Part shown: one piece after another, positions 1 through 8,531 of the stretch
Layout of the letters: every line of letters starts with the position of its first letter
Position numbering within the stretch: the stretch's first letter is position 1
Origin: Streptomyces sp. TBY4
GTDB taxonomy: Bacteria; Actinomycetota; Actinomycetes; Streptomycetales; Streptomycetaceae
DNA: 64,000 nucleotides
Reading direction: 5' to 3'
Assembly (NCBI RefSeq): GCF_024213195.1
Contig: NZ_JANAVF010000021.1
Span: 1-64,000 of the forward strand
Made by a program: the position numbers and the translations under genes
The notes under the pieces: generated by a model
The model's input: the letters and a program-made list of their open reading frames with translations, nothing else
Told to the model about the DNA's origin: nothing
Database searches by the model: none

Positions 1-300
1 GCTTCCTTTGTACTCACCCTCTCGGGCTTTCCTCCGGGCTTTCGTTCTGTTCTTGCGTTTCAGACTCTATCAGAGTCTGTCTCGCTTGTTTTCCGCCTTC
101 CAGGTCATTCGCTTTCGCGTTTTCCCTTTCCGGCGAGTCCGACTCTATCAGTCCTTTTCTTTCTCCCTGACCACTCTCCGTTGTGCCGCGAATGGGCACG
201 CAGAAAGAAGTCGAGATCAAGATCGGAACAAGAGAGAGGAGGTGCCCCGTCCATCAGCCGTTCGCGAAATGTTCACGCGGGGCTTCCTGGCGGGAGTCAC
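1..300 (-). promoter_or_regulatory. rRNA operon 5' leader and promoter region (partial)
   Basis: Read on the minus strand, this A/G-rich stretch ends with GGGTGAGTACAAAGGAAGC and contains two TGATAGAGTC motifs, at 141-150 and 66-75. From memory this wording is typical of the leader just upstream of 16S rRNA in Streptomyces. If so, the rrn operon lies left of position 1 and is transcribed leftward. The two TAGAGT hexamers fit the TANNNT pattern of -10 boxes and could be tandem rrn promoters. Its low G+C compared with the rest of the window and the lack of codon bias argue against the short reading frames on either strand being genes. No mature rRNA sequence is present. Confidence 0.7.
61..79. 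repeat. palindrome CAGACTCT-N3-AGAGTCTG in the rrn leader
   Basis: An 8-bp perfect inverted repeat separated by 3 nt. On the minus strand it overlaps a TAGAGT hexamer. It could be a leader RNA hairpin or an operator; nothing further can be decided from the sequence. Confidence 0.5.
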
Positions 301-344
301 GACAGTACAGGTCTGCCGGGGCCCAAGCAAATCGATTCAGGCGT

Positions 345-372
345 ATGGTCTAGTCCACCGGTCTAGTCCACT
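345..372. promoter_or_regulatory. two adjacent DasR-type operators (dre sites)
   Basis: Two near-identical blocks, TGGTCTAGTCCA (346-357) and CGGTCTAGTCCA (359-370), lie 13 bp centre to centre. Each matches the dre consensus TGGTCTAGACCA of the GntR-family GlcNAc regulator DasR at all but one or two positions. DasR control of crr-ptsI is established in Streptomyces coelicolor, and these sites lie 144-171 bp upstream of the crr start. A possible crr promoter downstream is TTGTGA (432-437), 17 bp, TACGCC (455-460), which is weak. The sites also lie upstream of the leftward rrn leader. Confidence 0.85.
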
Positions 373-515
373 AGTCTCCGTGCCGAAGGACCAGTCCGGA
401 TCGGGACCAACATCGGGCGAACCCGAACATCTTGTGACTTATCCTTCTGGAGAGTACGCCGTTCGCGACAGGTAGTGACGGCGACACGACGAAGCCCCAC
501 CCCTGGGAGGCCCCC

Positions 516-965
516 ATGACCAGCGTGACGTCCCCACTTGCCGGGACCGCCATCGGACTCGCGGCAGTGCCCGATCCGGTGTTCTCCGGCGCGATGGTGG
601 GACCGGGCACCGCCATTGATCCCGTGCGCGAGCCTTCGGCGGCGGTGTCGCCCGTCGACGGTGTAGTCGTCTCCCTGCACCCGCACGCGTACGTCGTCGT
701 CGACGGCGAAGGCCACGGTGTGCTGACGCACCTGGGCATCGACACCGTTCAGCTCAACGGCGAGGGCTTCGAGCTGCTCGTCAACAAGGGCGACACCGTG
801 ACCCGCGGCCAGGAGGTCATCCGCTGGAACCCGGCCGCGGTCGAGGCGGCCGGCAAGTCGCCCATCTGCCCCGTCGTGGCGCTGGAGGCGACTGCCGACT
901 CCCTCACTGACGTCATCGAGGCCGGAGAGATGAAGGCCGGAGACGTTCTCTTCGGCTGGCAGTGA
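516..965 (+). CDS. crr: PTS sugar transporter IIA component (IIA-Glc family)
   Basis: Cytosolic phosphocarrier of the sugar phosphotransferase system. It takes phosphate from HPr and passes it to an EIIB domain. The 149-residue protein is a single PTS_EIIA type 1 domain. The active-site His is His72 in VLTHLGIDTVQL and the second conserved His is His57 in SLHPHAY. Start ATG 516 follows GGGAGG (505-510). The stop is followed 75 bp later by ptsI on the same strand, and tandem DasR-type operators lie upstream. In Streptomyces this IIA serves GlcNAc and fructose uptake rather than glucose, which enters by GlkP. HPr (ptsH) is not in the window. Confidence 0.95.
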   Translation: MTSVTSPLAGTAIGLAAVPDPVFSGAMVGPGTAIDPVREPSAAVSPVDGVVVSLHPHAYVVVDGEGHGVLTHLGIDTVQLNGEGFELLVNKGDTVTRGQEVIRWNPAAVEAAGKSPICPVVALEATADSLTDVIEAGEMKAGDVLFGWQ

Positions 966-1039
966 CGTATCCGCCTGCTCGGGCGAACTGGACATCCAAC
1001 GCGGCGGGTGGATCCGCCGCTCAATCGGAGACAGGTGAA

Positions 1040-2710
1040 ATGGAGACAACGCTGCGAGGCGTCGGCGTGAGCCACGGTGTGGCGATCGGCGAGGTTCGGC
1101 ACATGGGCACGGCGGTTCTCGAACCGCCGGCGAAGCAGATCACCGCGGACGAGGCGGAGCGCGAGCAGGGGCGCGCCCGTCAGGCCGTGGAAGCTGTATC
1201 GGCCGACCTGATCGCCCGGGGCCAGCTGGCCGGTGGCGAGGCCCAGCACGTGCTCGAGGCCCAGGCGATGATCGCCACGGACCCCGAGCTCATGGCGGAC
1301 GTCGACCGGCGCATCGCCGTCGGCAGCACCGCCGAGCGCGGTGTGTACGACGCGTTCGCCGCCTACCGTGACCTGCTGGCCGGTGCCGGCGAGTACATGG
1401 CCGGCCGCGTGGCCGACCTGGACGACGTGCGCAACCGCATCGTCGCGCGCCTCCTCGGCGTGCCGATGCCGGGTGTGCCCGACAGCGACGAGCCGTACGT
1501 GCTGATCGCGCGGGACCTGGCTCCCGCCGACACCGCACTGCTCGACCCGGCGCTGGTCCTCGGTTTCGTGACCGAGGAAGGCGGCCCGACCAGCCACAGC
1601 GCGATCCTCGCGCGGGCGCTGGGCGTGCCGGCCATCGTGGCGCTGCCGGGTGCCGGTGAGATCGCCGAAGGTACGGTCATCGCCGTCGACGGCAGCACCG
1701 GCGACCTGTTCGTGGAGCCGAGCGCGGCGAAGCGGGCCGAGCTGGAGGCCGCGGCCGCCGAGCGCAAGGCCGCTCTCTCCGCTTCCTCCGGTCCGGGCGC
1801 GACGTCCGACGGTCACAAGGTGCCGCTGCTGGCCAACATCGGTGGTCCGGCGGACGTGGCTGCGGCCGTGGATGCCGGGGCCGAGGGTGTGGGCCTGTTC
1901 CGCACCGAGTTCCTCTTCCTGGACGACAGCAAGCACGCGCCGTCCGAGGAGAAGCAGATCGAGTCGTACCGCAAGGTCCTCGAAGCCTTCCCCGAGGGTC
2001 GTGTCGTCGTACGCGTCCTGGATGCCGGCGCCGACAAGCCGCTGGACTTCCTGACCCCGGCCGACGAGCCGAACCCGGCTCTGGGTGTCCGTGGTCTGCG
2101 CTCGCTGCTCGATCACCCGGACGTGCTGCGCACGCAGCTCACCGCGCTGGCCAAGGCCGCCGAGGGGCTGCCGGTCTACCTCGAGGTCATGGCCCCGATG
2201 GTGGCCGACCGTACCGACGCCAAGGCGTTCGCGGACGCCTGCCGCGAGGCCGGTCTGAAGGCGAAGTTCGGTGCCATGGTGGAGATCCCCTCCGCCGCCC
2301 TGCGGGCGCGCTCGATCCTCCAGGAGGTCGAGTTCCTCTCGCTGGGCACCAATGACCTGGCCCAGTACGCCTTCGCCGCCGACCGTCAGGTCGGTGCCGT
2401 ATCGCGGCTGCAGGACCCGTGGCAGCCCGCGCTGCTCGACCTGATCGCCATGTCGGCCGAGGCCGCCAAGGCCGAGGGTAAGAGCTGTGGCGTCTGTGGC
2501 GAGGCCGCCTCCGACCCGCTGCTCGCCTGTGTGCTGACGGGTCTGGGTGTCACCTCTCTGTCGATGGGTGCCGCTTCGATTCCGTACGTGCGGGCGACGC
2601 TGGCCAAGTACACCCTCGCGCAGTGCGAGCGTGCGGCTGCCGCCGCGCGTGCCGCCGACAGCGCCGAGGAGGCCCGGGTGGCCGCCCAGGCCGTCCTTTC
2701 CGGGGAGTAG
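1040..2710 (+). CDS. ptsI: Phosphoenolpyruvate-protein phosphotransferase (PTS Enzyme I)
   Basis: First enzyme of the PTS; it autophosphorylates from PEP and phosphorylates HPr. At 556 residues from METTLRGVGVSHG it has normal length. Domain order is N-terminal HPr-binding/swivelling domain, then a PEP-binding TIM barrel. The phosphorylated His186 sits in GGPTSHSAILARALG, and the catalytic Cys486 in CGVCGEAASDP. An upstream in-frame start near 962 would overlap crr and add 26 unrelated residues, so ATG 1040, with AGGTGAA just before it, is preferred. It is cotranscribed with crr and ends before a strong hairpin. Confidence 0.95.
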   Translation: METTLRGVGVSHGVAIGEVRHMGTAVLEPPAKQITADEAEREQGRARQAVEAVSADLIARGQLAGGEAQHVLEAQAMIATDPELMADVDRRIAVGSTAERGVYDAFAAYRDLLAGAGEYMAGRVADLDDVRNRIVARLLGVPMPGVPDSDEPYVLIARDLAPADTALLDPALVLGFVTEEGGPTSHSAILARALGVPAIVALPGAGEIAEGTVIAVDGSTGDLFVEPSAAKRAELEAAAAERKAALSASSGPGATSDGHKVPLLANIGGPADVAAAVDAGAEGVGLFRTEFLFLDDSKHAPSEEKQIESYRKVLEAFPEGRVVVRVLDAGADKPLDFLTPADEPNPALGVRGLRSLLDHPDVLRTQLTALAKAAEGLPVYLEVMAPMVADRTDAKAFADACREAGLKAKFGAMVEIPSAALRARSILQEVEFLSLGTNDLAQYAFAADRQVGAVSRLQDPWQPALLDLIAMSAEAAKAEGKSCGVCGEAASDPLLACVLTGLGVTSLSMGAASIPYVRATLAKYTLAQCERAAAAARAADSAEEARVAAQAVLSGE

Positions 2711-2752
2711 GCAGCAGGGAAAGCACCGCCTCTGGTGGTGTGTCGTGACGAT

Positions 2753-2785
2753 CGAGGGGCCTTCGCCGGTGGCGGGGGCCCCTCG
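2753..2785. terminator. bidirectional hairpin terminator after ptsI
   Basis: Perfect 9-bp stem CGAGGGGCC (2753-2761) / GGCCCCTCG (2777-2785) with a 15-nt loop. It lies between the convergent ends of ptsI (+) and the hypothetical gene ending at 2798 (-), so it can serve both. There is no U-tract, as is usual for Streptomyces hairpin terminators. Confidence 0.6.
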
Positions 2786-2797
2786 GCCGTTGCCTCC

Positions 2798-3724
2798 TCA
2801 GTGGTGCGGGCCCGGTTCGTCCACCTCGTAGCCGGGGCAGTAGTCGACGCCCGGCTCCGGGCCCACGGGCTCTCCGGTGTCGGCGTCGGTGCAGTAGGCG
2901 TTGAAGACCGCCGCCGCCGAGAGGGGGACCAGGCGGCCGCGGTCCAGGCGCCAGCCGTGGACGCGGTCCCGGTCCCCCTCGGTGGTGGTGCGCAGGACCA
3001 GTCCCCCGGGTCCGCCGAGGGCCAGGCCGGCGGCGAGGACGGTCACGAAGTCCAGGCCGTCGCGGCCGTCCACCCGGGGGCGGCCGCCGGGGCCGTCGCC
3101 GGTGTCGGCGTGCAGGACCGCCACGAGCTGCTCGGCCGGCGCCGGGACGCTGCACACCAGGTGGTGGTGGCCGGGACCGGCCCGGTCCACCAGGCGCCGG
3201 AGCGCCTCGGCGGCGCGCTCGAGCGAGGCGGTCCCGATGTCCTCCCCGCAGTCGGCGCAGCGGCCCACTTCGGCCAGCAGCGTGCTCGCGTACTCCCAGG
3301 TGGCCTGCCGGACGGCCGCGTCCACGAGCAGCGGGACCAGGTCGTCGATGGGCTGGCCGGCATACGGGAGGCCGCCCGTGGTCCCGCCCAGGTCTGCGGT
3401 GAAGCGGGTGCGGGATCCGGGGGTGTCCGGGTCCAGTCCGCGGTCCGCGCAGTAGTCGGCGTACTCGTCGGCGTCGAAGAGGGCGATCGTGGTGTGGATG
3501 CCCCGGGCCGCGAGGGAGCGCAGGAGCCGGTCCACGTGGTCCAGGTAGTCGCGGTGGTCGTCGAAGGCGAAGCTGCGGTACCGCCGCATCGCCGCGAAGT
3601 CTCCGGCGTCGGCCAGGAGGCCGACGGTGCTGGGGACTTCGCGGCGCAGGGTGCGGCGCCTGCCGGTGCGGACCGGACGGCCCGTGGTGGTGCCGGTCCC
3701 GGTGGTGTCGTGCGAGCGTGGCAT
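2798..3724 (-). CDS. Hypothetical protein
   Basis: 308 residues, acidic and soluble-looking, with no signal peptide or membrane segment. I do not recognise the family. The N-terminal part (FAAMRRYRSFAFDDHRDYLDHVDRLLRSL) is amphipathic. A CADCGED half-motif has two Cys, and the C-terminus carries a conserved-looking VDYCPGYEVDE. Start ATG 3724 is chosen because GGGGGA precedes it by 5 nt; a GTG at 3757 is the alternative. It lies 70 bp downstream of the acetoacetyl-CoA synthetase gene on the same strand, so it may be cotranscribed. Confidence 0.75.
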   Translation of the reverse strand: MPRSHDTTGTGTTTGRPVRTGRRRTLRREVPSTVGLLADAGDFAAMRRYRSFAFDDHRDYLDHVDRLLRSLAARGIHTTIALFDADEYADYCADRGLDPDTPGSRTRFTADLGGTTGGLPYAGQPIDDLVPLLVDAAVRQATWEYASTLLAEVGRCADCGEDIGTASLERAAEALRRLVDRAGPGHHHLVCSVPAPAEQLVAVLHADTGDGPGGRPRVDGRDGLDFVTVLAAGLALGGPGGLVLRTTTEGDRDRVHGWRLDRGRLVPLSAAAVFNAYCTDADTGEPVGPEPGVDYCPGYEVDEPGPHH

Positions 3725-3771
3725 GGTTCCCCCTGAGTGGCGCGATCGCTTGCTCACTCAGAGTAATCATC

Positions 3772-3786
3772 GCCACTGACAGTGGC
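3772..3786. repeat. palindrome GCCACTG-A-CAGTGGC
   Basis: Perfect 7-bp arms around one base, about 50 bp upstream of the start of the hypothetical gene at 3724 and just after the acetoacetyl-CoA synthetase stop. The size fits an operator better than a terminator. No regulator can be assigned. Confidence 0.35.
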
Positions 3787-3794
3787 CGCCCGGG

Positions 3795-5774
3795 TCAGCC
3801 GCGGGTGCGGGCGAGCTCCTCGTAGAAGTGCAGGAGGTCGAGGTTGTCGACCGAGCCGGGGTTGACCGCCTTGGCCAGGGGGGCGCCCTGGAGGAGGCGC
3901 TTGACCGGGACCTCGATGCGCTTGCCGGTGAGGGTGTGGGGGATGCCGGGCACCTCGATGATCTCGTCCGGGACGTGGCGCGGGGAGAGTTCCTCGCGGA
4001 TCGTGGCCTTGATCCGGGAGCGGAGGGCGTCGTCGAGGGCGGCGCCGGGCACGAGATGGACGAAGAGCGGCATCCAGTAGCCGCCGTTCGGCTCTTCCAG
4101 GCCGATGACCAGCGATTCCTTGATCTCCGGGAGTCGCTCGACGGCCTCGTAGATGTCCGCGGAGCCCATCCGGACGCCCTGGCGGTTCAGCGTGGAGTCG
4201 GAACGGCCGTGGATGACGACGGAGCCGTGGTCGGTGATCGTGATCCAGTCCCCGTGGCGCCAGACGCCGGGGAACATCTCGAAGTAGCTGTCGCGGTAGC
4301 GGCTGCCGTCGGGGTCGTTCCAGAAGCGGATCGGCATGGAGGGCATGGGGTTGGTGACGACGAGCTCGCCGACCTCGCCGGTGACCGGCTTGCCGGAGGG
4401 GTCCCAGGCCTGGAGGTCCGTGCCCAGGCAGGCGGCCTGGAGCTCGCCGATGTGCACCGGGAGCGTGGGGACGGCGCCGGCGAAGCAGCTGCAGACGTCG
4501 GTGCCGCCGCTGACGGAGGCGATCCAGAGGTCCTCGGCCACCTCGTCGTGGAGCCAGCGGAAGCCGTCGGGGGGCAGCGGGGAGCCGGTGGTGGCCACAC
4601 ACTTCACCGCGGAGAGGTCGAAGTCGCGGGAGGGATGGACCTCCGCCTTGCGGCAGGCCATCACGTAGGCGGCGGAGGTCCCGTAGAGGGTGGCCCCGGT
4701 CCGCTCCGCGATGCGCCACTGGGCTCCGGTGTCGGGGAAGCCGGGGCTGCCGTCGTAGAGGACGACGGTGGTTCCGGTGAGCAGGCCGGAGACGAGGAAG
4801 TTCCACATCATCCAGCCGGTGGAGGTGTACCAGAAGAAGCGGTCCTCGGGGCCCAGGTCGCAGTGCAGGCCCAGCTGCTTGAGGTGTTCGAGGAGGATGC
4901 CGCCCTGCGACTGGACGATGGCCTTGGGCAGGCCGGTGGTGCCGGAGGAGTACAGCACCCAGAGCGGGTGGTCGAAGGGGACCGGCTCGAAGACCGGCTC
5001 GGCCTCGCCCGAGGTGAGGGCCGCCCATTCGAGGGCGCCTTCGGGGGCCGGCGTACCGAGGAGCGGGATGTGCACGACGGCGCGCAGCGAGGGGAGCTCG
5101 GCGCGCAGCTCGGCGACGGTGTCCCGGCGGTCGTGCTCCTTGCCGCCGTAGCGGTAGCCGTCGACGGTGAAGAGGACCACCGGCTCCACTTGCTGGAAGC
5201 GGTCCAGGACGCTGCGGGCGCCGAAATCGGGGGCGCAGGAGGTCCAGACGGCGCCGACGGCGGCGGTGGCGAGGAGTGCGGTGACGGCCTCGGGGATGTT
5301 GGGGAGGTAGCCGCTGACCCGGTCGCCGGGGCGCACGCCCAGGGCGCGCAGTTCGGCGGAGAGCGCGCCGACCTGGCGGCGGAGCTCGGCCCAGGTGACG
5401 GGGGTGGGCTCGTGGGTCTCGTCCACGTGGAGCAGGGCCGCGTCGGCGGCGCGGGCCGGGTCCTCGGCTGCGCGCAGGGCGTGCTCGGCGTAGTTGAGGG
5501 TGGCGCCCCGGAACCAGACGGCGCCCGGCATGGACCGGTCCGCGAGGACGCTCTCGTACGGGGTGGTGAAGCGTACGTCGAACCACTCGGCGACGGCCTG
5601 CCAGAAGGTGTCGAGGGCGTCCACCGACCAGCTGTGCAGGGCCGGGTAGCCGCCGTCCGCGGGGGCGCCGTGGTGCTCGGCGGCCCAGGCCTGGAAGGCG
5701 GTGATCCGGGCCGCGGCGATCCGGTCGGGGCCCGGGGACCAGAGGGGCTCGGAGGAGGTGGCTGCTGCGGTCAT
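3795..5774 (-). CDS. Acetoacetyl-CoA synthetase (acetoacetate-CoA ligase)
   Basis: Acyl-adenylate-forming enzyme making acetoacetyl-CoA from acetoacetate, CoA and ATP. The 659-residue length matches the AacS family. It has the N-terminal ACAS extension (HSWSVDALDTFWQAVAEWFDV), the ATP/AMP loop YSSGTTGLPKAIV, a downstream adenylate motif region (VSGGTDVCSCFAG, GWMMWN), and the C-terminal catalytic Lys context HTLTGKRIEVPVKRLLQG. The VCSCFAG segment is typical of acetoacetyl- rather than acetyl-CoA synthetases. Start ATG 5774 is followed by MTAAATSSEPLW; translation upstream is low-complexity. The gene is divergent from the GH31 gene. Confidence 0.9.
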   Translation of the reverse strand: MTAAATSSEPLWSPGPDRIAAARITAFQAWAAEHHGAPADGGYPALHSWSVDALDTFWQAVAEWFDVRFTTPYESVLADRSMPGAVWFRGATLNYAEHALRAAEDPARAADAALLHVDETHEPTPVTWAELRRQVGALSAELRALGVRPGDRVSGYLPNIPEAVTALLATAAVGAVWTSCAPDFGARSVLDRFQQVEPVVLFTVDGYRYGGKEHDRRDTVAELRAELPSLRAVVHIPLLGTPAPEGALEWAALTSGEAEPVFEPVPFDHPLWVLYSSGTTGLPKAIVQSQGGILLEHLKQLGLHCDLGPEDRFFWYTSTGWMMWNFLVSGLLTGTTVVLYDGSPGFPDTGAQWRIAERTGATLYGTSAAYVMACRKAEVHPSRDFDLSAVKCVATTGSPLPPDGFRWLHDEVAEDLWIASVSGGTDVCSCFAGAVPTLPVHIGELQAACLGTDLQAWDPSGKPVTGEVGELVVTNPMPSMPIRFWNDPDGSRYRDSYFEMFPGVWRHGDWITITDHGSVVIHGRSDSTLNRQGVRMGSADIYEAVERLPEIKESLVIGLEEPNGGYWMPLFVHLVPGAALDDALRSRIKATIREELSPRHVPDEIIEVPGIPHTLTGKRIEVPVKRLLQGAPLAKAVNPGSVDNLDLLHFYEELARTRG

Positions 5775-6035
5775 GCGTCGGCTCCCGGTCACGTCTGCGG
5801 TTCGCGCTTCGTGGGCGTGTCGTGGTCTGGCGTGGGCTGTGGCGTGTGGTGTCGCGTGTGGTGTTCGTACGGTGCCACCGCGCGCGGGGTGTGCGCACGG
5901 GGGCTCACAGGGACGATGCCATGTGATCGACATCCGCACCAGAGCCGTCATCGGCGGTCGACTGTGATCCTTTTGCGGGTGAACGGCAGTTGAACGGCGC
6001 CTTCTGGGCCTGGTCGCGGTGGCAGGGTGGGCGCC

Positions 6036-8531
6036 ATGGACGGTCGTGGGCTGGTGCGTGCGGTGAAGGACCTCGGCGGCGAGCGGGGGCGGCGCGCCTG
6101 GCGCTCCGCCTGGCGCAACCGGCGCGTGGACGCGGCGGGCCTTCCGCCCCGGGGTGCGGAGCGGGCGCGGGTGCCGGGTCTGCTGACCGGTACGGAGGCC
6201 AGGCCGGGCGGTGGGGTGCTCCGGTTCACCCGTTCGGAGCTGCTGGTCCGGGTCACCGTGGGCGGGGCGGTGTTCTGGGGCTGGGACGGTGCCGCGCCGA
6301 CGCCCTCGTACGCGGTGGTCGGCAGCGGGCCGGGGCCCGATCCGCGCGCCGTGCTGGAGCCGGACACCGACGGCGGCTGGCGGGTGGTGTCCGAACGCGT
6401 GACGGTGGCGGTGTCCCGGCACGGGACGGTGGAGGTGCGCACCCCTGGCGGGACGGTGCTGCGGCGGGACCTGCCGCCGAGGTGGTGGGAGCCGGTCGGC
6501 TCCGCCGGGGTCGCGGGGGGTCCGGGTGCTCCGGCTGGGTCGGGGGTGTCTGCGGGGGGCGCGGGCACAGCGGGTGGCACGGACGCGGCGTGGTCGGCGG
6601 ATGCGGCCGGCGGTGCGCGCAGAGCAGGTGCTACGAACGCGGCGGACCCGGCCGGTGGGGCGCGGTGGATGGTGCGGAGTGAGGTCGCCGCGGACGCGCG
6701 GGTGTTCGGGCTGGGTGGGCGGGCGGTGGGGCCGCGGCTCCGGGACGGGAGTTACCGGCTGTGGAACACCGATCCGGAGGGCGGGTTCGGGTCCGGCTCC
6801 GGTGAGGACCCCCTGTACATCACGATGCCGGTGCAGCTGGTGGTCGCCGACGCGGGCACGCACCTGGTGTTCCACGACAACTCCTGGGACGGGCGGGTGG
6901 TGTTGCGGGAGGGCGAGGAGGGCGCGGGCTCGGGGGCGGACCGGCCCGGCTCCTGCGAACTGCGCATGGAGGGCGGCCCCTTGCGGTGCTGGGTGCTGGT
7001 GGGGCCGCCCGGGCGGGTGCTCCAGGGCTGGTCCGGGCTGACGGGCGGGGCCGCCGTGCCGCCGGAGTGGGCGCTCGGGTACCAGCACGCGCGGTGGGGG
7101 TTCGGGAGTGCGGCGGAGGTCCGCCGGATCGTGGCGGGGTACGCCGGGCACGGGCTGCCGCTGTCGGCGGTCCATCTGGACATCGACCACTACGACGGCC
7201 ACCGGGTCTTCACCGTGGACCGCGAGCGGTTCCCCGATCTGCCGGGGCTCGCACGGGAGTTGGCGGAGGGCGGTGTCCGGCTGGTCTCCATCGTGGACCC
7301 GGCGGTGAAGGCCGGGGACCCGGTGCACGCCGCGGGGCTCGCGGTGGGCGCGCACGGGGCCTTCGTACGGGACGCGGCGGGGCGGGAGGTCCGGGGCGAG
7401 GTGTGGCCGGGTGAGTGTGCGTACCCGGACTTCACCGATCCGGCGGTGCGGCGGTGGTGGGGCGGGCTGTACGGGGAACGGCTCGCGCAGGGCTTCGCCG
7501 GGGTCTGGCACGACATGAACGAGCCCGTCTCCTTCGCCCCGTTCGGGGAGCGGACGCTCCCCCGCTCGGCGCGGCACGCCCTGGACGGGGCCGGCGGGGA
7601 CCACCGCGAGGCACACAACGTGTATGCGCTGGGGATGGCGCGCGCGGGCTGGGAGGGGCTCGTGCGGCTGCGGCCGGCCGAACGGCCGTTCCTCTTCTCC
7701 CGGTCGGGGTGGGCGGGGATGCAGCGGTACGGGGGCACGTGGTCGGGCGATGTGGAGAGCAGCTGGGACGGGCTGCGGGCCTCGCTGGCGCTGGTCCTGG
7801 GCCTCGGGCTGTGCGGGGTGCCGTACTCGGGGCCGGATGTGGGTGGCTTCTGGGGTTCGCCCTCACCGGAGTTGTACCTGCGGTGGCTGCAACTGGGCTC
7901 CTACCTGCCGCTGTTCCGGACCCACTCGGCGATCTGGGCCGGGCGGCGGGAGCCTTGGGAGTTCGGGGAGGAGACCACCCGGGCCGCGCGGGAGGTCCTC
8001 GCGGAACGGGAGCGGCTTCGGCCGTACTTCATGACGCTGGCCCATCTGGCGCGGCGGACCGGGGCGCCGTACGTGCGGCCGTTGTGGTGGGGGGCGCCGG
8101 AGGACCGGGCCTTGCGCGACTGCGAGGACGCGTTCCTGCTGGGTGACGCCCTGCTGGTGGCTCCGGTGCTGGAGTGCGGGTCGGACCGGCGGGCCGTGCG
8201 GTTGCCTCGGGGGCGGTGGTACGACACCGCCACGGGGCGGGCGTACGAGGGGCCGGGGCAGATCCTGCTGGACGCCCCGGCGGACCGGATCCCGGTGCTG
8301 GCGCGGGCGGGCGCGCTGCTGCCGGTGCGGGGGGCCGACGGGGCGGTGGCGCTGGAGGCGTGGGCCCCGGCGCGGGGCCGCACGGGCGGCGGGGTGGTGG
8401 TCCGGGACCCGGGGCCGGGCTTCGAGCCGGGTGTGGTGGAGCGGTACGCGGTGCGGTGGGAGGGGGACGCGGTGGTGGTGGAGGACGAGGGTGGGGGGCG
8501 GGTGGAGGGGGTGGTGGTGCGGGGGCTTTGA
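6036..8531 (+). CDS. Glycoside hydrolase family 31 (alpha-glucosidase-like)
   Basis: Predicted retaining alpha-glycosidase, 831 residues, with no obvious signal peptide, so probably cytosolic. The GH31 signature WHDMNEPVSF carries the nucleophile Asp493. The acid/base Asp572 lies in GTWSGDVESSWDGL, and the substrate-site segment LFRTHS is present. The beta-sandwich N-domain contains a Gly/Ala-rich insert of about 50 residues (roughly 170-215) that looks like an expanded linker. ATG 6036 is preferred over an in-frame GTG at 6027 because AGGGTGG lies at a suitable distance. A neighbouring PTS operon and the family suggest maltodextrin or oligosaccharide use, but substrate cannot be read from sequence. 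Confidence 0.85.
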   Translation: MDGRGLVRAVKDLGGERGRRAWRSAWRNRRVDAAGLPPRGAERARVPGLLTGTEARPGGGVLRFTRSELLVRVTVGGAVFWGWDGAAPTPSYAVVGSGPGPDPRAVLEPDTDGGWRVVSERVTVAVSRHGTVEVRTPGGTVLRRDLPPRWWEPVGSAGVAGGPGAPAGSGVSAGGAGTAGGTDAAWSADAAGGARRAGATNAADPAGGARWMVRSEVAADARVFGLGGRAVGPRLRDGSYRLWNTDPEGGFGSGSGEDPLYITMPVQLVVADAGTHLVFHDNSWDGRVVLREGEEGAGSGADRPGSCELRMEGGPLRCWVLVGPPGRVLQGWSGLTGGAAVPPEWALGYQHARWGFGSAAEVRRIVAGYAGHGLPLSAVHLDIDHYDGHRVFTVDRERFPDLPGLARELAEGGVRLVSIVDPAVKAGDPVHAAGLAVGAHGAFVRDAAGREVRGEVWPGECAYPDFTDPAVRRWWGGLYGERLAQGFAGVWHDMNEPVSFAPFGERTLPRSARHALDGAGGDHREAHNVYALGMARAGWEGLVRLRPAERPFLFSRSGWAGMQRYGGTWSGDVESSWDGLRASLALVLGLGLCGVPYSGPDVGGFWGSPSPELYLRWLQLGSYLPLFRTHSAIWAGRREPWEFGEETTRAAREVLAERERLRPYFMTLAHLARRTGAPYVRPLWWGAPEDRALRDCEDAFLLGDALLVAPVLECGSDRRAVRLPRGRWYDTATGRAYEGPGQILLDAPADRIPVLARAGALLPVRGADGAVALEAWAPARGRTGGGVVVRDPGPGFEPGVVERYAVRWEGDAVVVEDEGGGRVEGVVVRGL

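Noticed and set aside
6036..8531. Frameshift in the GH31 gene because of the Gly/Ala-rich insert
   Set aside because: The frame stays open, and conserved GH31 motifs occur on both sides in the same frame, so it is an insertion, not a break.
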